Below, one piece after another: positions 22,701 to 37,700 of a stretch of 64,000 bases of DNA. How positions within the stretch are numbered: position 1 is the first letter of the stretch; every line of letters starts with the position of its first letter. Source of the stretch: Nectonema munidae (lineage: Eukaryota > Nematomorpha > Nectonematoida > Nectonematidae); contig JAUIRK010000708.1 of NCBI GenBank assembly GCA_030549495.1, forward strand, positions 62,001 to 126,000. Direction: 5' to 3'. The notes beneath the pieces were generated by a model. That model did no database searches and had not been told where the DNA came from. It saw only the letters and a list, made by a program, of their open reading frames with translations. The position numbers and the translations under genes were made by a program.

Positions 22701-25700
22701 CAAAGTTTTTGTGATTAATATGAAAACTTGATTCATTTTTTCAAGCAACAACAATCATAAATTTATTTTTGTCTTTTTCTTTCATTGATATTATTACGAA
22801 ATGAATTAAAAATGGCTTATTGAATCACCAAAATCTTCTGTTTTCGTGAATGAAAATCGTATATTTTATAATAAAAAAAATTGTTGCATAGAGAATTTCA
22901 TCAACTTACCCCTTGAAATTTTCTTATTTGATAATCTTCAAATTTCGCACATTTTTGCCTGTCAATTGTCATATTTTATTTCCCGATTTCTCTTTTTTTT
23001 CTTATATTTAATAGTGGCTTAACAGCGATAGCAACCTACTTACTCACCAAAGAATTGTGGAATCATGGAGCCGCCCTACTAGCAGCCTCCTTCATCGCTA
23101 TAGGTAAAAGATTTCATTTCTTTTGCCAGCATCAAAAGTTCTCCTTTGAGTTTCAAGTGCATCATTGTTTATTATTTGATAGACCTGGGATCGGTACTAC
23201 TAAAAATGACTTTGTTATAGTTATCGTTACTTTGAACAAAAATCTGCTTTGTTATCGTTTAATTTGAATTTTTTGGTTGTTCTTCGTTATTGTGTTTGCT
23301 TTAATACAAAGTTTTGTTAATTTTTTCAAAAAAATGTATGCTTTTTTTTATAGAAAATAATAGCAAACAAATTATTAAAATTCAAATACATAATTGTGTT
23401 GAAAGTTTTGTAATTTTGAAATATCACATATAATTTGCTGGAATGGGTTCAAATTAAAAATTTTAATGAAAAAAATCCTTAAATATTTTATTTTATTTAA
23501 TTTTCAAAATTTAACAAAAGTTTAACAGAAAGTTGAAAGATATAAATAAAAAGAAATTTGTCAAATTTTGAAACAAATATCGAAATACTTCATAAATACA
23601 AGTTTTTTTTTTATTAATTTGACTTTAAAATAATTCTCTGAGTTAGGTCTATATGTTGAAAATCGAGTAATCGATTTAGTTTAAGAATAAATAGGTGTTT
23701 GAAAATTTTGAACAATATGTTGGACTTTGTTAGTGATTTGAAAATTCTATTTTTTGGGGAAATTATTTATTACAATCATTATTCCTACATTGGACCCTAT
23801 GGTAGTCGATTGCAGAAGTGCTTTTCTAGGCTTTCTGTGTATAGATATATGAAATACACTCTTACATATTTATATATACACTAACCCCTCTGAAATACGA
23901 CTTTATTTATTATAGACACAAATAATATTTACATTTAATTATACACCTCTTAAACTACTTGTCTAACCCCTGACATAATACATCAATTAAAAATGTTGAT
24001 ATATTATGTATAGCGAATGCATGCTCATTTTTTATTTCATATCTCTATCTAAGGATTTTTTTATAAAAATATTAATTAAAATTTTCCATTTCAATATAGG
24101 ATTGACTTATTTATGTTAATTTCGTGCATATTTAATCAAATTATGTTTTATTGATAAAAAAAATAAACAAGTTATAATACTGTCATGACGTTATCCAAAA
24201 AACATACTTTTTGAAACCCCTCTGTAACCACTTCCTCTCAAATACGACTTTTTAAATATGGCTCGATGAAAAAAGTAATCACCAAACAAATTGGCCTAAG
24301 TTTTCTAAAAATTAAAGCAAAAAATAGTACAACTCTGAATTTCTAAATTTCATAAAATCTCCAAAGCTTCTTGCTTCTATTCAATAAAAAAGAAATGTAT
24401 TATATGGTAATACAGAAAAGTGCATAGCAATACAAATAGGTTTTTTTGTAGAGGGAAGCGATAATATTTTTGATCCGAATCTATCTACTCATTTACTGTA
24501 AAATGCCAAGTTTATGCGGAGATGTTATTTTTGATGTGCATTTATTAGTTGTATACGCGGGCCTTCTTTTCATTATATTCAATTAAAATTTTGCACTTTG
24601 GATGGGTGGATTTTTTAAGCTCTAATTCAAAGTCTTGTTTTGGGATGCATTCGCGTATTTTTGCATACCTGAACAATTTTAAAATTGTAGGTGTACATGA
24701 AAACTTTGTCACAAATTAAATAAGGTAAGGAACTTCTATTAATTTCTTTGTTCTCTTAGGTTTAGCCTTGCAGACCTTCTGTTTTCTTTGAATATACAAT
24801 TTTATATTAGTTTTTTGTGTGTAAAAGTACTCTAAAATCTTTAAAATGAATTTTGTATGGCCTTCGTGCTTGTTTCTTTGAAGTAACACCATTCTTAAAA
24901 TCCAAGAAAAATAAATAGAAATGAACGAAGACATTCCAAAAATAGTAAGCGTTCGTGAAGCTGTTGGATTAGTTGAAAAATTTGCTGTTGTTGATCATAA
25001 AAATTCTAATACTTTTGAAAGAGTGTGATCTTGAACAAAATCCAGGCGATATCGTTTTGGTCGTATAAACTGTACCTTGTATTAGCTGCAGGTCCCAAAT
25101 GTAGTCTTTTTACACATATCAGCAGCTTATACTTGGGATTTTACAGTAATATTATTTGCCGCACTGAACTATTTGCTAAATATATTTTTGCCATATGTGC
25201 TTAATATAATTTTGCTTTTTCTGCTTGATTCCATCGATTTTTTTAAATTTTATAAAACAAGAAATTATTCTTTTCTTATAATTCTGCCTTAAGCTCCAAC
25301 ATTTGCGTTAGGAGCGAGTAATTTCTCTCATCTTGTAAACGTTTGGCATGGACTAAGGAGGGGCAATCATTTTCAGCTTTGGGCAGCATTGAAGTCTACG
25401 TAAGGTCGGGTGAGCCGTAAATTCTTCTAAATAGAAACTTAAAAAATGTTATTGTTAAAGCACTTTGAAATGAATGTTTTCTGGAAGGATGAAAAGTATA
25501 TAAAAGGAAATACCTGATCAAAAATGAAGAAATACCTTTCAGTGCTTTACTTCCATCGTTTGATTCATTCTGTCAATAAATGTATAGTTGAAAATAGTCA
25601 TGAATGGATAGCAGGAGTTGTGTACACTTCTGATTCTTTTTAATTTGAAACATCAAATATTTTTCAACAAATAGACTAATTATTATTCAATTACCAAATA

Positions 25701-28700
25701 TATTTCATTAAAATTGAGAAAGGGTAAAGAACAAATCAAAACGTTTCCTACATTTTAAAATTCAAAATAAAAGCTAAAGATAAAAATTATATCACTTCTT
25801 ATTTTGCGTGATTTTTAGCATTCTATAAATCTAATTTTTAAGCTAAATTTTTCGAAAAGTTTACGATAATCATCAATATTTAATCTGAAAAATAAATTAA
25901 TTCAAAATTATAATTTTTTTGTGTTGACGGGTGAAACTGTAAAACAGGTGCCCCCTGGTTTAAATGATGAGGCACTCACATGTAATGCTTCGCGATCGAA
26001 TGAGAAATTCCCAAAATTTGCCAATTTTTCCAATTCTCTGCTACTAAATTTTTAATTTTGCAATCTTTTAGTTTTTGAAAAAATAAATTGAAAGTATTTA
26101 AAAACTTTAATTTTTTTTGCAAAAATGCTTTGTTTTTTCAATAAAAATTAACGCCATCTACTGTTTTTTATTCTAATTTCAAAACATTTATCATAAGTTT
26201 AAAAATTTACAAAATTTTGAAATATTTTTTTTGGATTGAATGATTCATTATTTTTAAAAATTTACGTTTAATTATCTATAGTAACAACTTGTTGGTGTGA
26301 GTTTTCTTCCTCTGCACTCAAACAGCATGTACATTGTACATGCTAACTTCCATGGGACAAAACCGACTCCCCGCTTCATGTACACTATTCGGCATTAGGG
26401 GCCTGAAGGAATAGATGCTATTAAGGGATTCCGTCTCCCCTACTGTAAGTCTCAAAACTAGATCTGTCTCAAATTAAATTTAGTACTTGTAAAAAATAGT
26501 TTTTATGTTCAGTTTTTTTACAATTTGAAATTCGAGTTTATGAGAAAGTTGAAAAAATTTAAACAAATTTTTTAGCTGTGTAACTATTTTTTGGTTGTAC
26601 TCTGGCCGTTTTGTTAGTTTACGAAAAATTTTAAATTTAAAAAAAAACAAATATATTTCCTTTTTGGATAAAATAATTTATTTAGTGAGTCAAAATTCTA
26701 CACATATCTCCAATTTCTACGAATCACCCTTCCCAAAACATTGGATGGAAGAAAGCGAACAAACTGGGTTTTTTTTCTAATGATATCACTCATAAATTTT
26801 TCTTTTCACAGTTCCAGGTTACATAACTCGATCAGTAGCAGGAAGTTATGACAATGAAGGAATCGCTATCTTTGCCCTAATGTTCACATACTTCTTGTGG
26901 GTAAGTTTGACTGCCAATTTTTTTGATATTTGCATAATTTTTTTAATTTTTTTTTTATAAATTATAGGAATTATTGTTAATTTTCCTTATTTTTGTTGAT
27001 TTTATATATTATATACCATTTTTACTTTAAGTTCGTCCTTTTTTACTTTAAGTTCGTCCTTTTTCACTTTAAGTTCGTCCTTATAAAATTCTTAATTTAT
27101 ATTTAAGCAAAAAGGACGAACTTAAAGTAAAAAAGGACGAACTTAAAGTAAAAATTGTTTATCAAAAAGTTAAAGAATTAAGCACTCTTTTCAGTCATAA
27201 AAATGAAATTAGAAAACGCTTAAATATAAGCAAAATAAAATTTTTAAATAAAAGTGTTTCCAAAAAGGACATGCCACCTTTGAGATTGTTTTTGATATTT
27301 CAGAATTAACTTTCACAGAGACAAACTATTCATCTCGTGTTTATATGGACTACGCAAGAATATAGAAGTTGAATAAAAAATTGTTTCTGATCTATTTATT
27401 TATGTATATGGGTTGATGACAAAATTCAATCGCATGGCCGGAAGCCTTTCTGCAATTTTTGAAGAGTGGCTGTTGAAAATGATGCGAATCTGTACTGCAA
27501 CACTCTAAAGCAGGGTTCCTCAGGCGTGGAAGAATCGCCCACTTCTAGGCGAAAATGGCATTCAACTGGGCAATTATTGTTTATCAAGTTGTTGGCATTG
27601 TATAAACTAATATTTAAATATTTTTTCCAAAACTTACTTTTTACATGAAAATTCAAATGTTGTCAGAATTTCAATCAAATTCAATTTTTAAATGTGGAAT
27701 CATAAACATAAACTTTTTCTTCAGTACCAAAGATTTATTTGAACCCATATTAAATCATTACGACGTAATAATTCTTTTTTCTCATAAAATAAAATTTATT
27801 GAAGAACATTTTTATTTATTGATTTATTCAACTTAAGAAGAATGAAGAATCCTAAATAATTAAAAAAAAAAAGCTTTAACTATTTTTTACAATATCAATG
27901 GGCGACCACGAGAGCAGGAGTCACCAAACTACGGTCCGCGGGCTAGATCCGGCTCTCAAGCTAAATTTTGAAAGGTGTTACAAAATAAGTATTTTTAAAA
28001 TATATTGTCTTCATTTCCACTTTTTATGTATCCTCAGTGTATCAACTTTGTCACATCCACGGGAAAAACATCTAAAAGTTTGCTTTATTTTGTTTTAAAC
28101 AAGTATTAATAGGAATTTCATAATGGCTGTGTCTTTTAACTTTTCATTATTAATTTTCGGTAAACCGGCCAACTTCAAAAAAAGCTTTGTGACCCCTGCT
28201 GTAGAGGAACCCAGACGAACTCAAATTTCCAATGGAATTCAATAGAGATTAAATCTGCTTTGCGCGAAGAAAACCCCTACTCTAAACCCCTCTAGTTGAA
28301 GTATATACCTGTATATCCCAGGGCCTTTTTTATGGGTTTGTTGGTGTGGAGAGAAGGCTGAAAAGGGGGTATTGTTAAAGAAAACTAAAAAATCTTAAAA
28401 ACTGGAGTCTTATGTTTGATTTCTGCTCTTTTAATTTTGAGGAAAATTAATTCAATTAATTTAATTTGTTTCCTAATAAATATAATATGCATACATCCTT
28501 TTTGATAAGATTTTATATTTGGATGTGGTCCCATTTCTTTCAGTGGAAAGCCCGATGTTCCTCAATTATAAAAGAGCCCTGGTATATACAGGGTTTTGTC
28601 TACCTCAGATCCAGCTCAATAGAAAGAGATTCAAATATATTGCTAAAAAATGTGAAGATTTTTGTTATTGTTAAATATTTTTTAGAAATGATTTGCAAAT

Positions 28701-31700
28701 CTTTATGCTAAGCTAAAAGATAACTCTTCCTTTATTTAAGGCTGTTTTGTCTTTGAAGGGATTAAGTTTGAGTTTATAGATTTTAGACTTTAGACTTAGG
28801 GGAGCTGGTAAAAGAGTTCTTAGCGCTTTTAAACATATGCTTCTAATAGTTGTACAGATATGATGGTGCAAAACGGATCATATAAAATAAGATTATACAT
28901 TCAGTGTGTTAATAACCAGAGATTTCTGTTTGGGGCCTTCGCATCGGGATGGGAGGGGGGTGATTTTCTTTCATCCTCTCTCTTGCGTGTGAGAGAAAGA
29001 GGGTGCGTGCGTGCATGCATACAAATTGTTAATTTTAATGTTAAATAAAACAGCTACCTTTCTACAAATTCATCCATCTAATCTATTGTATATTTATATT
29101 CTCACTCTCTGTATAGACAGATACAGAAATAACCAATTTCATATCTTTTTTCTCACATTCAAAATCTATTGAAAACTCAATTTGGAGAATGCACTGCTTG
29201 CTAGCCAATATAAGATCTAGTTTACACCCTGTATACTCAGTAGTAATTCATTATAACGAAACCCAGTTGACTCTCATTTTGGAATTGAATCCAAATGTTT
29301 ATAATTATTGACGGTAATTATTTTCCTCAGTAAAGTTTATGTATTGACTCATGAACAACAGGATTCCTATAGCATTAAAATAAAGCTCGATTAGTCGACC
29401 CACAAACATTGTAATTTGCAAAAGTTATGCGTATTTTATCATACTGAATGATATTGAGAACAAAAATTTATCTTAATTTTCATAATGTACAGTTTCCAAG
29501 AAAATGTTTTGAAGTATCAAAGCTCCTCCTTATTTAAAAAATTAGAATGATTTATTTCTACCCAAAGCCTAAAATGATTTTGGGCTATTCTATTTCTAGC
29601 AACTAAAATCTTACCGATGCAAAATTGTTAATCAGCTCCATGAAGGAAACATAGTAACACTTGAAAATGAGAGATAAAAACGACATGGGAGTATCCTGTT
29701 TATGATATCCCTGTGAATTTGTTCCGAATACATGCCTATTGGGATAACTCATTAAATTAGCTAATCGCGAAATACAAGCGCATAAGGGACAGCGTGTGAC
29801 GATGAGAAAGAGTTTCCTTTGTGCATAGCAAAGATTTGATTTTCTAATTTTAAGCGAAATACCTCATCCAAATGTCAAAATCTTCGTTACAATGATGTTA
29901 ATATGGGTATTTCAGTAATGTCTTAAAATGAGTACATATATCATTTAGATAAAATCAATGAAAACTGGTTCTATTTTGTGGTCCACCTTTACAGCACTAT
30001 CCTACTGCTACATGGTAAGTTTTTTTTTATCTATTTCTCAAGAAAGATTTAGAATTTTAAAATTTTTAATTTTCCATTTCAATATTTTAAGTCATATTGC
30101 ATCCTTATTTTTATAGACTAATTTTTAACAAGTAATATTTACAATGTTGTTAGGGAGGTTAAAGATATTCCCTTGATATACTCAAAAATATGACTATTGA
30201 TATTACTACACTAGTGAATAATAACAACATTATTTTCCTGAATGATTGATTCTCACATTTCTTTTCTCTCATCATATTTTCTATCTGACTGTACTTATAG
30301 TATCGAAACAAATTTATGAAAAATGAATATTTTTTATTCGCAATGGAGAAATTTAAATGATTAAGTAGTGTGTAGGGGAAATAATAGGAATGAATTTGGG
30401 AACACCTGGTATAAATCTACCACTGCCATAGACACCTCGTATGTAGACAAAATTAGGAGTTCACACCAATGTACAGTACAATTAATGAAACCATCCTTTT
30501 TCTACAACTTTGCTATGTGGACCGCAAAGGGCAGTTTTTGAGAACGACTATTAGTATAATATCTTTTTAAGTTAGTTTTCTTGCTATTATTTTAGGATAG
30601 TTATTCTTATGTTTAATTCAGCGTACTTTACCTACTTCATTGGACAAGCTTCATTCACTCATGCGGATCTAGAAGAAAATGTACCCCGGCTTATTATTTT
30701 TCGAAAAATGCTCTTTTTTTTCTTCCTCAATTTACTACATACGAAAGCACTTAGAATCTTGTATTAAATAAAAATATTTACTCATATCATTTTACGGATA
30801 TGAAGTTCAGTTTTTCTTTCTGAACATCAAACGAAATTAGATTGAACTATATATTGATATGCCTAAAGATTTGGGAAGTGGTCGGTGGGAGGGGGTTGGG
30901 CATTTATCATATCGTCTCGCTCTGAATTCCATTGTATATTCTTTTTAAAAATGGCCATTTCCATCACTTGTTCAATATTTTTACTCAATAAATGAGTGTA
31001 GAATTTTGTATCTTTTGTTGTTACATTTTATAGAATTCCCTCTCCATCAACTATTTTCTTTAGAGTCTTTACATATGGAGAATCTCTGTTTAGGACGCGC
31101 AATAGAATTTCTGTTGATTAAAAGTTTTTTAAGCTCAATTTTTTAGTTTTTCCTTTTGTATCAGCGGTACACAATAAGATATAATTTTAATCTAATAATT
31201 TTGAAAAAGTATCGATTATTAGACATGAAGACAACCTTAAGCTTTCGAATAGTGAGATGACTGATGCACAGATGATCCAAAATGACCATAATTTATAAAA
31301 TTTATTCACGGATATGCTTTGGAAATCGTTGAAATATTCTCATCTATTTTATGACATCAAATAATTATCCACTCCAATGGGAGTGTAGGAATGGAAAATG
31401 ATTATTTGTTATCTTTGTAATGTATTTTCACTCACCAGAATTACGCAGAGTAAGGCATACATATGAATGTTCACGGAAACAAATTCCCCTTTTATACATA
31501 ACATATGTGAGTGTAAAGTCGGGATTTGGCTTTTCTCAATTCCTCTCTATCTCCAAAAGCATTTACTTTTTTTCATCCGCGACAAATTACGCTCGAAATT
31601 TCGTCTCCACCCAAACGATATAACGTACTGTATCTTCAATTCCTTTTGTCAGAGACTGTCTTGACAACATTTAAAGCAGTATCTTTGCGCTCATTGTTGT

Positions 31701-34700
31701 AATCAGGGGGGAGGTTGGTTGCCCCCTCAGATTATTGATTTCACTTCATTCCATTTAGGTTTCTGCTTGGGGCGGTTATGTGTACATCATCAATCTTATT
31801 CCTTTGCACGTTTTCGTCTTGATGATACTTGGCAAATACTCTTCGAAGATTTATACTTGTAATTCATTCTAAGATTCTATAACTTTCAATATTATTTTTT
31901 ATGTTGATTCAAATCCATGCTTTAAATTTTTTTTTGCAATCAAAGCATGGTTTTTTTCTGAATTTGAATCTCTTCTTCAATGTGTGAACTTTGTGTTTTT
32001 TGACTCTAAAAATTAGGTGATCATAAATTTTTCTTATCTATTACATTTTCCTATAAAAATAAAAATTAATTTTTTTAGTTTAAAGTTTCAGATAAATATG
32101 AATGGCATCTGTTTGAGTTTATTTTTAAAAATTTAGCAAACAAAAAATTATTATTGTTTTCTTTATTTTAGTAAGTTAGGTTTATGTTTTTTAAAAAAAT
32201 GCTTTGAGACCGAACTGTGTTTAAAAATAAAACCGAGTATCTAAAGTCTCAAATGATGCAGAATCTATATATTAACGTAAAAAATACTTTTGGTAAAAAT
32301 AAAAAATTTTTACCCTGTATCTCATAAACTAGTTTATATTCTAATATAGTTCCTATCTTAGGAATATATTTTTACAATTTACATCGAAAATTGAACACAT
32401 TTTTTTATTATTTCATTTTTCCATAAAGATTATATAAAAAAAATTTTTTTAATTATTTTACTATAAAATTAAAAATATAACATATTTTTTTATTAAAATT
32501 TTTTTAATTAAAGATATTTGTTCTTTTAGTTTATTTTTTGGCTCAATTAGTGCTTTGATCAAATTTTTTAATTTATGCAATATACAAATTTTCATACCCT
32601 ATTTCAGTGAATCATTTATTCATCTTACTTCAATTTTTTAGCTTATGTAACGTTTTATGTTTTGGGAACTATATTGTCTATGCAAGTTCCATTTGTTGGC
32701 TTTCAACCAATCAAAACCAGTGAACATATGGCTGCAGCAGGTAAGAAAATTTTCTGATTCATATAAAGCTTAAAAGTGCGAAAGGAAGCATAGTTTACAC
32801 AGTACTAAACGGAATCAAATTTCATTTTTATTTAAGCAAAAATTTATTTCAATATTTTATTTAGATCTAATAATTTGTTCTTTAAATTTTTCCTCCAATA
32901 CAGTTAGTTTTCCTTCATTAATTAACACTTTGAGGTAATGAAAATCTTTTGATTTAAATGCATAAAACTGCTTTGAAAAAAAGAAGACGATTCATCCTAA
33001 AAACATTTGCACTCAATGTGGGCATATTCGTTTGCATAATTGAATATACTCCTTTGCAAATTTGCTCAACATTGATTAATTCAATAAAAGATCAAGATAA
33101 TCAATCTCATTGATACATAAATTCAAAATTGAATCATTTTGAAACGAACCCTATTTCCTATTTGGCGACATGTATATAAAATGTGACTCCCCCTTTGTGA
33201 CGCTTCCCTTATCTCCCATTTTTTTATGCTCCATAAATACCACGTGATTCACTAACTTTTTCTGAAACCCTTGAATTACGTTTATGCCATAATAACTGGT
33301 TTGTTGGCATTATCAATGGAAATCCTTTCTTTTATAAGAGGCTCAATAAGGATTCTTAGCCAAAAAAATCATTTGAAAAGGAGATTTTATCTTTTGAACT
33401 ATCTTCGAGAACAAAAGGACCCCATAATTAATTCAAATGTTAATCTGTTCGTTGCAAAAAAACTGCTTCTAACATAATTTTCGAATAAATCTTCCTTCTT
33501 GGGCACGCTCCCTATAAATGTACGTTTCCCTCCATATTGCGTTACGGAATATATGTATATCGCTTTTTATTTTTCTTGTTTCATTTTTGTTTTCCCCTAG
33601 AGACGTGTTTTCTTTTTAGCAAACATAAAATAGTTTATTTAAAATATTGCTATTATAACTCCTAAAAATTTTATATATAAACTACAATATTTTAGTTTGT
33701 GAAATATTTTTCAGAAAAAAATTTAACACTAATGAAATTTTGGAGAAACTTTAAAAAAGAAATTAATGCCTCGAATGATTTTAAAAAATAAAAATTCATT
33801 TTGAATAAATACAATCTATTGTTATTTCCCACTTGAAAATTTATGAGTCAGCCCAAAAATCTTGATTCTTTTTAATTTTTAATTAAAATTTGGCAAATTC
33901 CAAAAATATCCAATTTTTACGTAGAAGATATGATTTAAACCTAAAGCCGCCTCTTATTGATTCACTGCGATCGTTAACCAACAAAGTTTTTGTTGAATAC
34001 ATTGCACGCCATTTAACATGACATATTTTGTATCAGTAATTTTTGATTTTGCTCCCGGATTCTATTCACTCGTCTCACGTTCTCCTTATCGTCTTTTTGT
34101 TGTAGGCGCGTTCGTTCTTTGCAACGCTTATTCATTGATGAAGTTTCTGCAAAATTTCTTGACCAAAGTTCAATTCAAGTTTTTCTTTTGTTCATTCGCT
34201 CTAGTCATTCCTCCCATCATTTTCTTCGTCGTCTGCCTCTTAACTTACCTAGGTATTTTTCCTTCTAATTGTATATATTTTTGAGGAATGTCTTTCCAAA
34301 AGTTGTTTGCTATTTCTCACTCCAATAAATTAATTATTGTTCTCATCTTTTATTTATTTTTTAACAGGTCATGCATATTAGGTAAAGGTACCGTGGGGTG
34401 TTTTCATCGAGAAGGCGCAATTCCGCCGCTTGTATCGAACTATGAGAAAGTAGACTTGTGCGGGATCGAACCCAAGACCTTGAGTTATCGAAACCCAGTA
34501 CCTAACCCACCTTACTCACGCCCTCTATTATAAAGATATTATTATTATTAAATGTTCTTATGTGTATTGAGAAAACATTTAAAGAAATCAAAATTTTTCT
34601 ATATTCTCATACTTAGCACAAATGATGATAATTACCTTATAAACCTTTTACATAAGGGGCAAAAACATTTTGGGTGTAATAAATTCGAAAATGGCATAAA

Positions 34701-37700
34701 ATTCCACTTTATCAAATATGAACTCACCAAACTTTTAACAGTATTACTTATTTTACCGTCTATAGTCGGGAAGAAAAGAAAGTTAAGATAAGCAAGCACT
34801 TATTGTTTTTCGATCAAGTACTGTGTGTTATCTATACATTCATACATGTTACTGTTATGTAGATTGTATAGATTATATCATTCATTATACAAAGTCTCTT
34901 TATACAGTTTCTGACTATAGAGGAAAAACATTTATCAGAAAAGAGTATTCAACAATAGACCTTGCTATACATAAAATCTTAACGTTGTTTATTTAATAAA
35001 AAATGTTCCAAAAAATAATTGACGAATCGGAAGGTGAAGATAGCGGTAAATTTTTCCGATGCGTTTCCGATAAATCCCGAATCTCACGATTTCTATTAAT
35101 CGTCCCATCACTAGTATAAGGTGTATCAGTATCTTTTGTATTCATGCATGCCCAATATACTACTCAGCATATCATGATTATTTTATTTTGTATTTGGTTA
35201 ATCAGGTGTGATAGCTCCTTGGACAGGACGTTTCTATTCGCTCTGGGACACAAACTATGCAAAGATTCATATTCCAATTATTGCGAGTGTTTCAGAACAT
35301 CAACCCACATCATGGGGCTCCTACTTTCTTGACACCCACGTGCTTGTTTGCTTCTTTCCGGCAGGCATATGGTACTTGTTCATGAATTGGAATCCAGAAC
35401 GAGTCTTTGGTAAGTCTGATTTAGATATTTTCTAGACTTTCTTAATTTTGGGCATCAACGTTGTGGTACCTTCTTTCTGTATTGAATCCTTAGCGTTGCT
35501 GAAATAAACCAATTTTAGTCATAAGGTTTCTTTTTTTCTTTTTTTTTGTACTAATTTGCAGTTTTTGTCTTATCGTCATTTTTTAAAAGTATTGGATTGA
35601 ATCATTCAATATTCTAAACTACTCTAAAATGTATGATAAAATCAAATGTATGAAAAATAGCATTAATAATAGTGATTGAGAATATAACTCAATCAAACCG
35701 GAATCCCATTGTTTCTATCTCTTTGTTTGTAAGCGAGAATGAACTAAATAGAAGCTGTGTCAATTTTCAAAAGCATATATACTAAAATATGTATAGAGTA
35801 AAGAACCGTTATAACGCGGTTATGTCTTGGCTCTCATTTTTACAGGCGTATATAACATACTCAGCTTCAAAATTCTTGGAATAAAATCATTAGTCCTGAT
35901 CTATGTAAAAAGATAAACGACAAATTCAACGAAGCACTTAGCTTTCCTGATTACGAAATTAAGGAAGCAGAAGCTAAACTCAAATCTGGTTTAAATATAA
36001 AAGATGTGTCGTTGAGTGTGATGATAGAAAATTGCGAAAAGATTGGAGCTGATGAGCCAGTTTTTCAACTCAACACAGATGAGGAGCTTTTGGAGTCAGC
36101 AACGGAGACTGATGACTTTACGAACGACTCTCCTCCTCACGAAAAATCCAAAATTAAGGCTAGTGGTGATGTTTGCTTTATGCTGAAACAAAGTTTAGAA
36201 TGGCTATAGAAATACAAGAAGTTGATTCAATTAAACTGATGCAACTAAAAAATATTTTGCGTTTTGCACAAAATATTTCAAAAAAAGAAGCTAAACAAAA
36301 ACTTATTGCCGACTATTTTGCATAAAAGAAGAGTTTTCAAGTGTATACATAGATGTTTTTTGTTCTAATAAAAATTTGTGGAATAAAACTTACAGGTTGT
36401 TTGTGACATTTCTTTTACACTTTCTTACTTTTACCAAATTTTAGTTTTAGAAGTGTTGTGTAACGTTTTCTATATAACAAATTGAAAAATATCCGTCTAT
36501 GTAAATATTATTTATCTTGTATTGGAAAATTATAACGCGGATCAGTTATAACGCAAGTAGTAATTATGGACCCCGGTTACCGCGTTATAACGGTTCCTCG
36601 CTAACTGTATTTGGAACTGATTATAACTATAAAGCTTGTTCGCATTTTACTCGCGAAGGTATGCGGACACCCACTCTGCGATGGGGACATGGAAACAAAA
36701 ATATTTTATTTTATCTTAATTAGTATTGATACAAAAAATTTAAGTTTAAGTTTTCCTTTCCAAAACAAAATCGTTATTTTTAGTTTGTTTTTTGTATGAA
36801 TCAATAAAACTATTTTCCAAATTGATACAAAAACGCATCATCAATATTTTATACACTCTAAAACAATTTAAATTTTAATTAATATCACCTAACTCTTTGA
36901 GGATCAGGGATTTGAAATTCTAATCATCTGCTTTCCTTTTCAATGAAATTATTGTTATTTCTTGCTACATCTGTGTCACACTAATCCACATGGATTATAA
37001 TTGCTTTGAAGGCACTGATAGAATCTACTTTTTATATGACCGCATTGGTTAAGTGGAAACTAATTATGATCCAAAGAAAAGGCTTCGCTCAAGTGTGGTT
37101 TTGATCAAAGCATACTTTTCTGAAGGGATTATTTGTCTTAATGGACTAATTTTGATGGACCCCCTCTTTTTATTCTCTTTCACATTTTTAGTGATCTTAT
37201 TTGGTTTGAGTGCTGTCTACTTTGCCTCTGTTATGGTTCGTCTAATTTTGACGGTGACGCCTGTGATTTGTGTGTGTGCTGCCATTTCATTCTCCCAATT
37301 GCTCACACTCTATCTCTCGGATGATAGCATCATTTCCGAAGATACTGTATCTCCATCTCCAAGTTCCTCAATTCTTAAAAGTGAAAATATTTTCAAGAAT
37401 AAAGCTCTGAAAGGAGATTCAGAAAAGTTGAATTCTAGTAAAAAGGTCAATTTCACATATCAATCCACTTCTCTCGTTGATTCCAAGAACTCACAATCTC
37501 TCTACGATAAGGTATATCTATTCTAGCTTACTCATTTTATTTATAAACATTGTCGAACACTTGATATATTTTCGTTATTGCAACCTCTTCCGTTATACCC
37601 TATGTATTTAAGAATTTTTTCTGCACGTGATTCCTTATATTATAGTATTTCACTGTTAAAACAGTTTTGTTCACACCTCTCCCATATGACCCATATGGTT

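Larger units (their letters stand above)
23104..26811 (+). other. STT3B intron 4 (3.7 kb)
   Basis: Holds copy 2 of the diverged repeat (23213-23840) and a pogo-type deletion derivative (24496-25146). From 25150 to 26811 it is AT-rich sequence with no further recognised content. Confidence 0.75.
26901..29948 (+). other. STT3B intron 5 (3.0 kb)
   Basis: Holds a multi-unit hairpin (27019-27157) and a hAT MITE (27915-28198). The rest has short ORFs without domain features and a purine/pyrimidine-rich patch with GTGCGTGCGTGC near 28980-29025. Confidence 0.75.

Noticed and set aside
22491-22718. 75-codon ORF as an extra STT3B exon or separate gene
   Set aside because: It does not match any part of STT3, and exons 3 and 4 already join in phase.
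27019-27157. CRISPR-like array
   Set aside because: Repeats are directly abutting without unique spacers, and the second set is inverted; this is a eukaryotic intron.
37053-37191. N-terminal part of the 157-codon ORF before exon 11
   Set aside because: Intron read-through. STT3 homology starts exactly after the acceptor at 37191.
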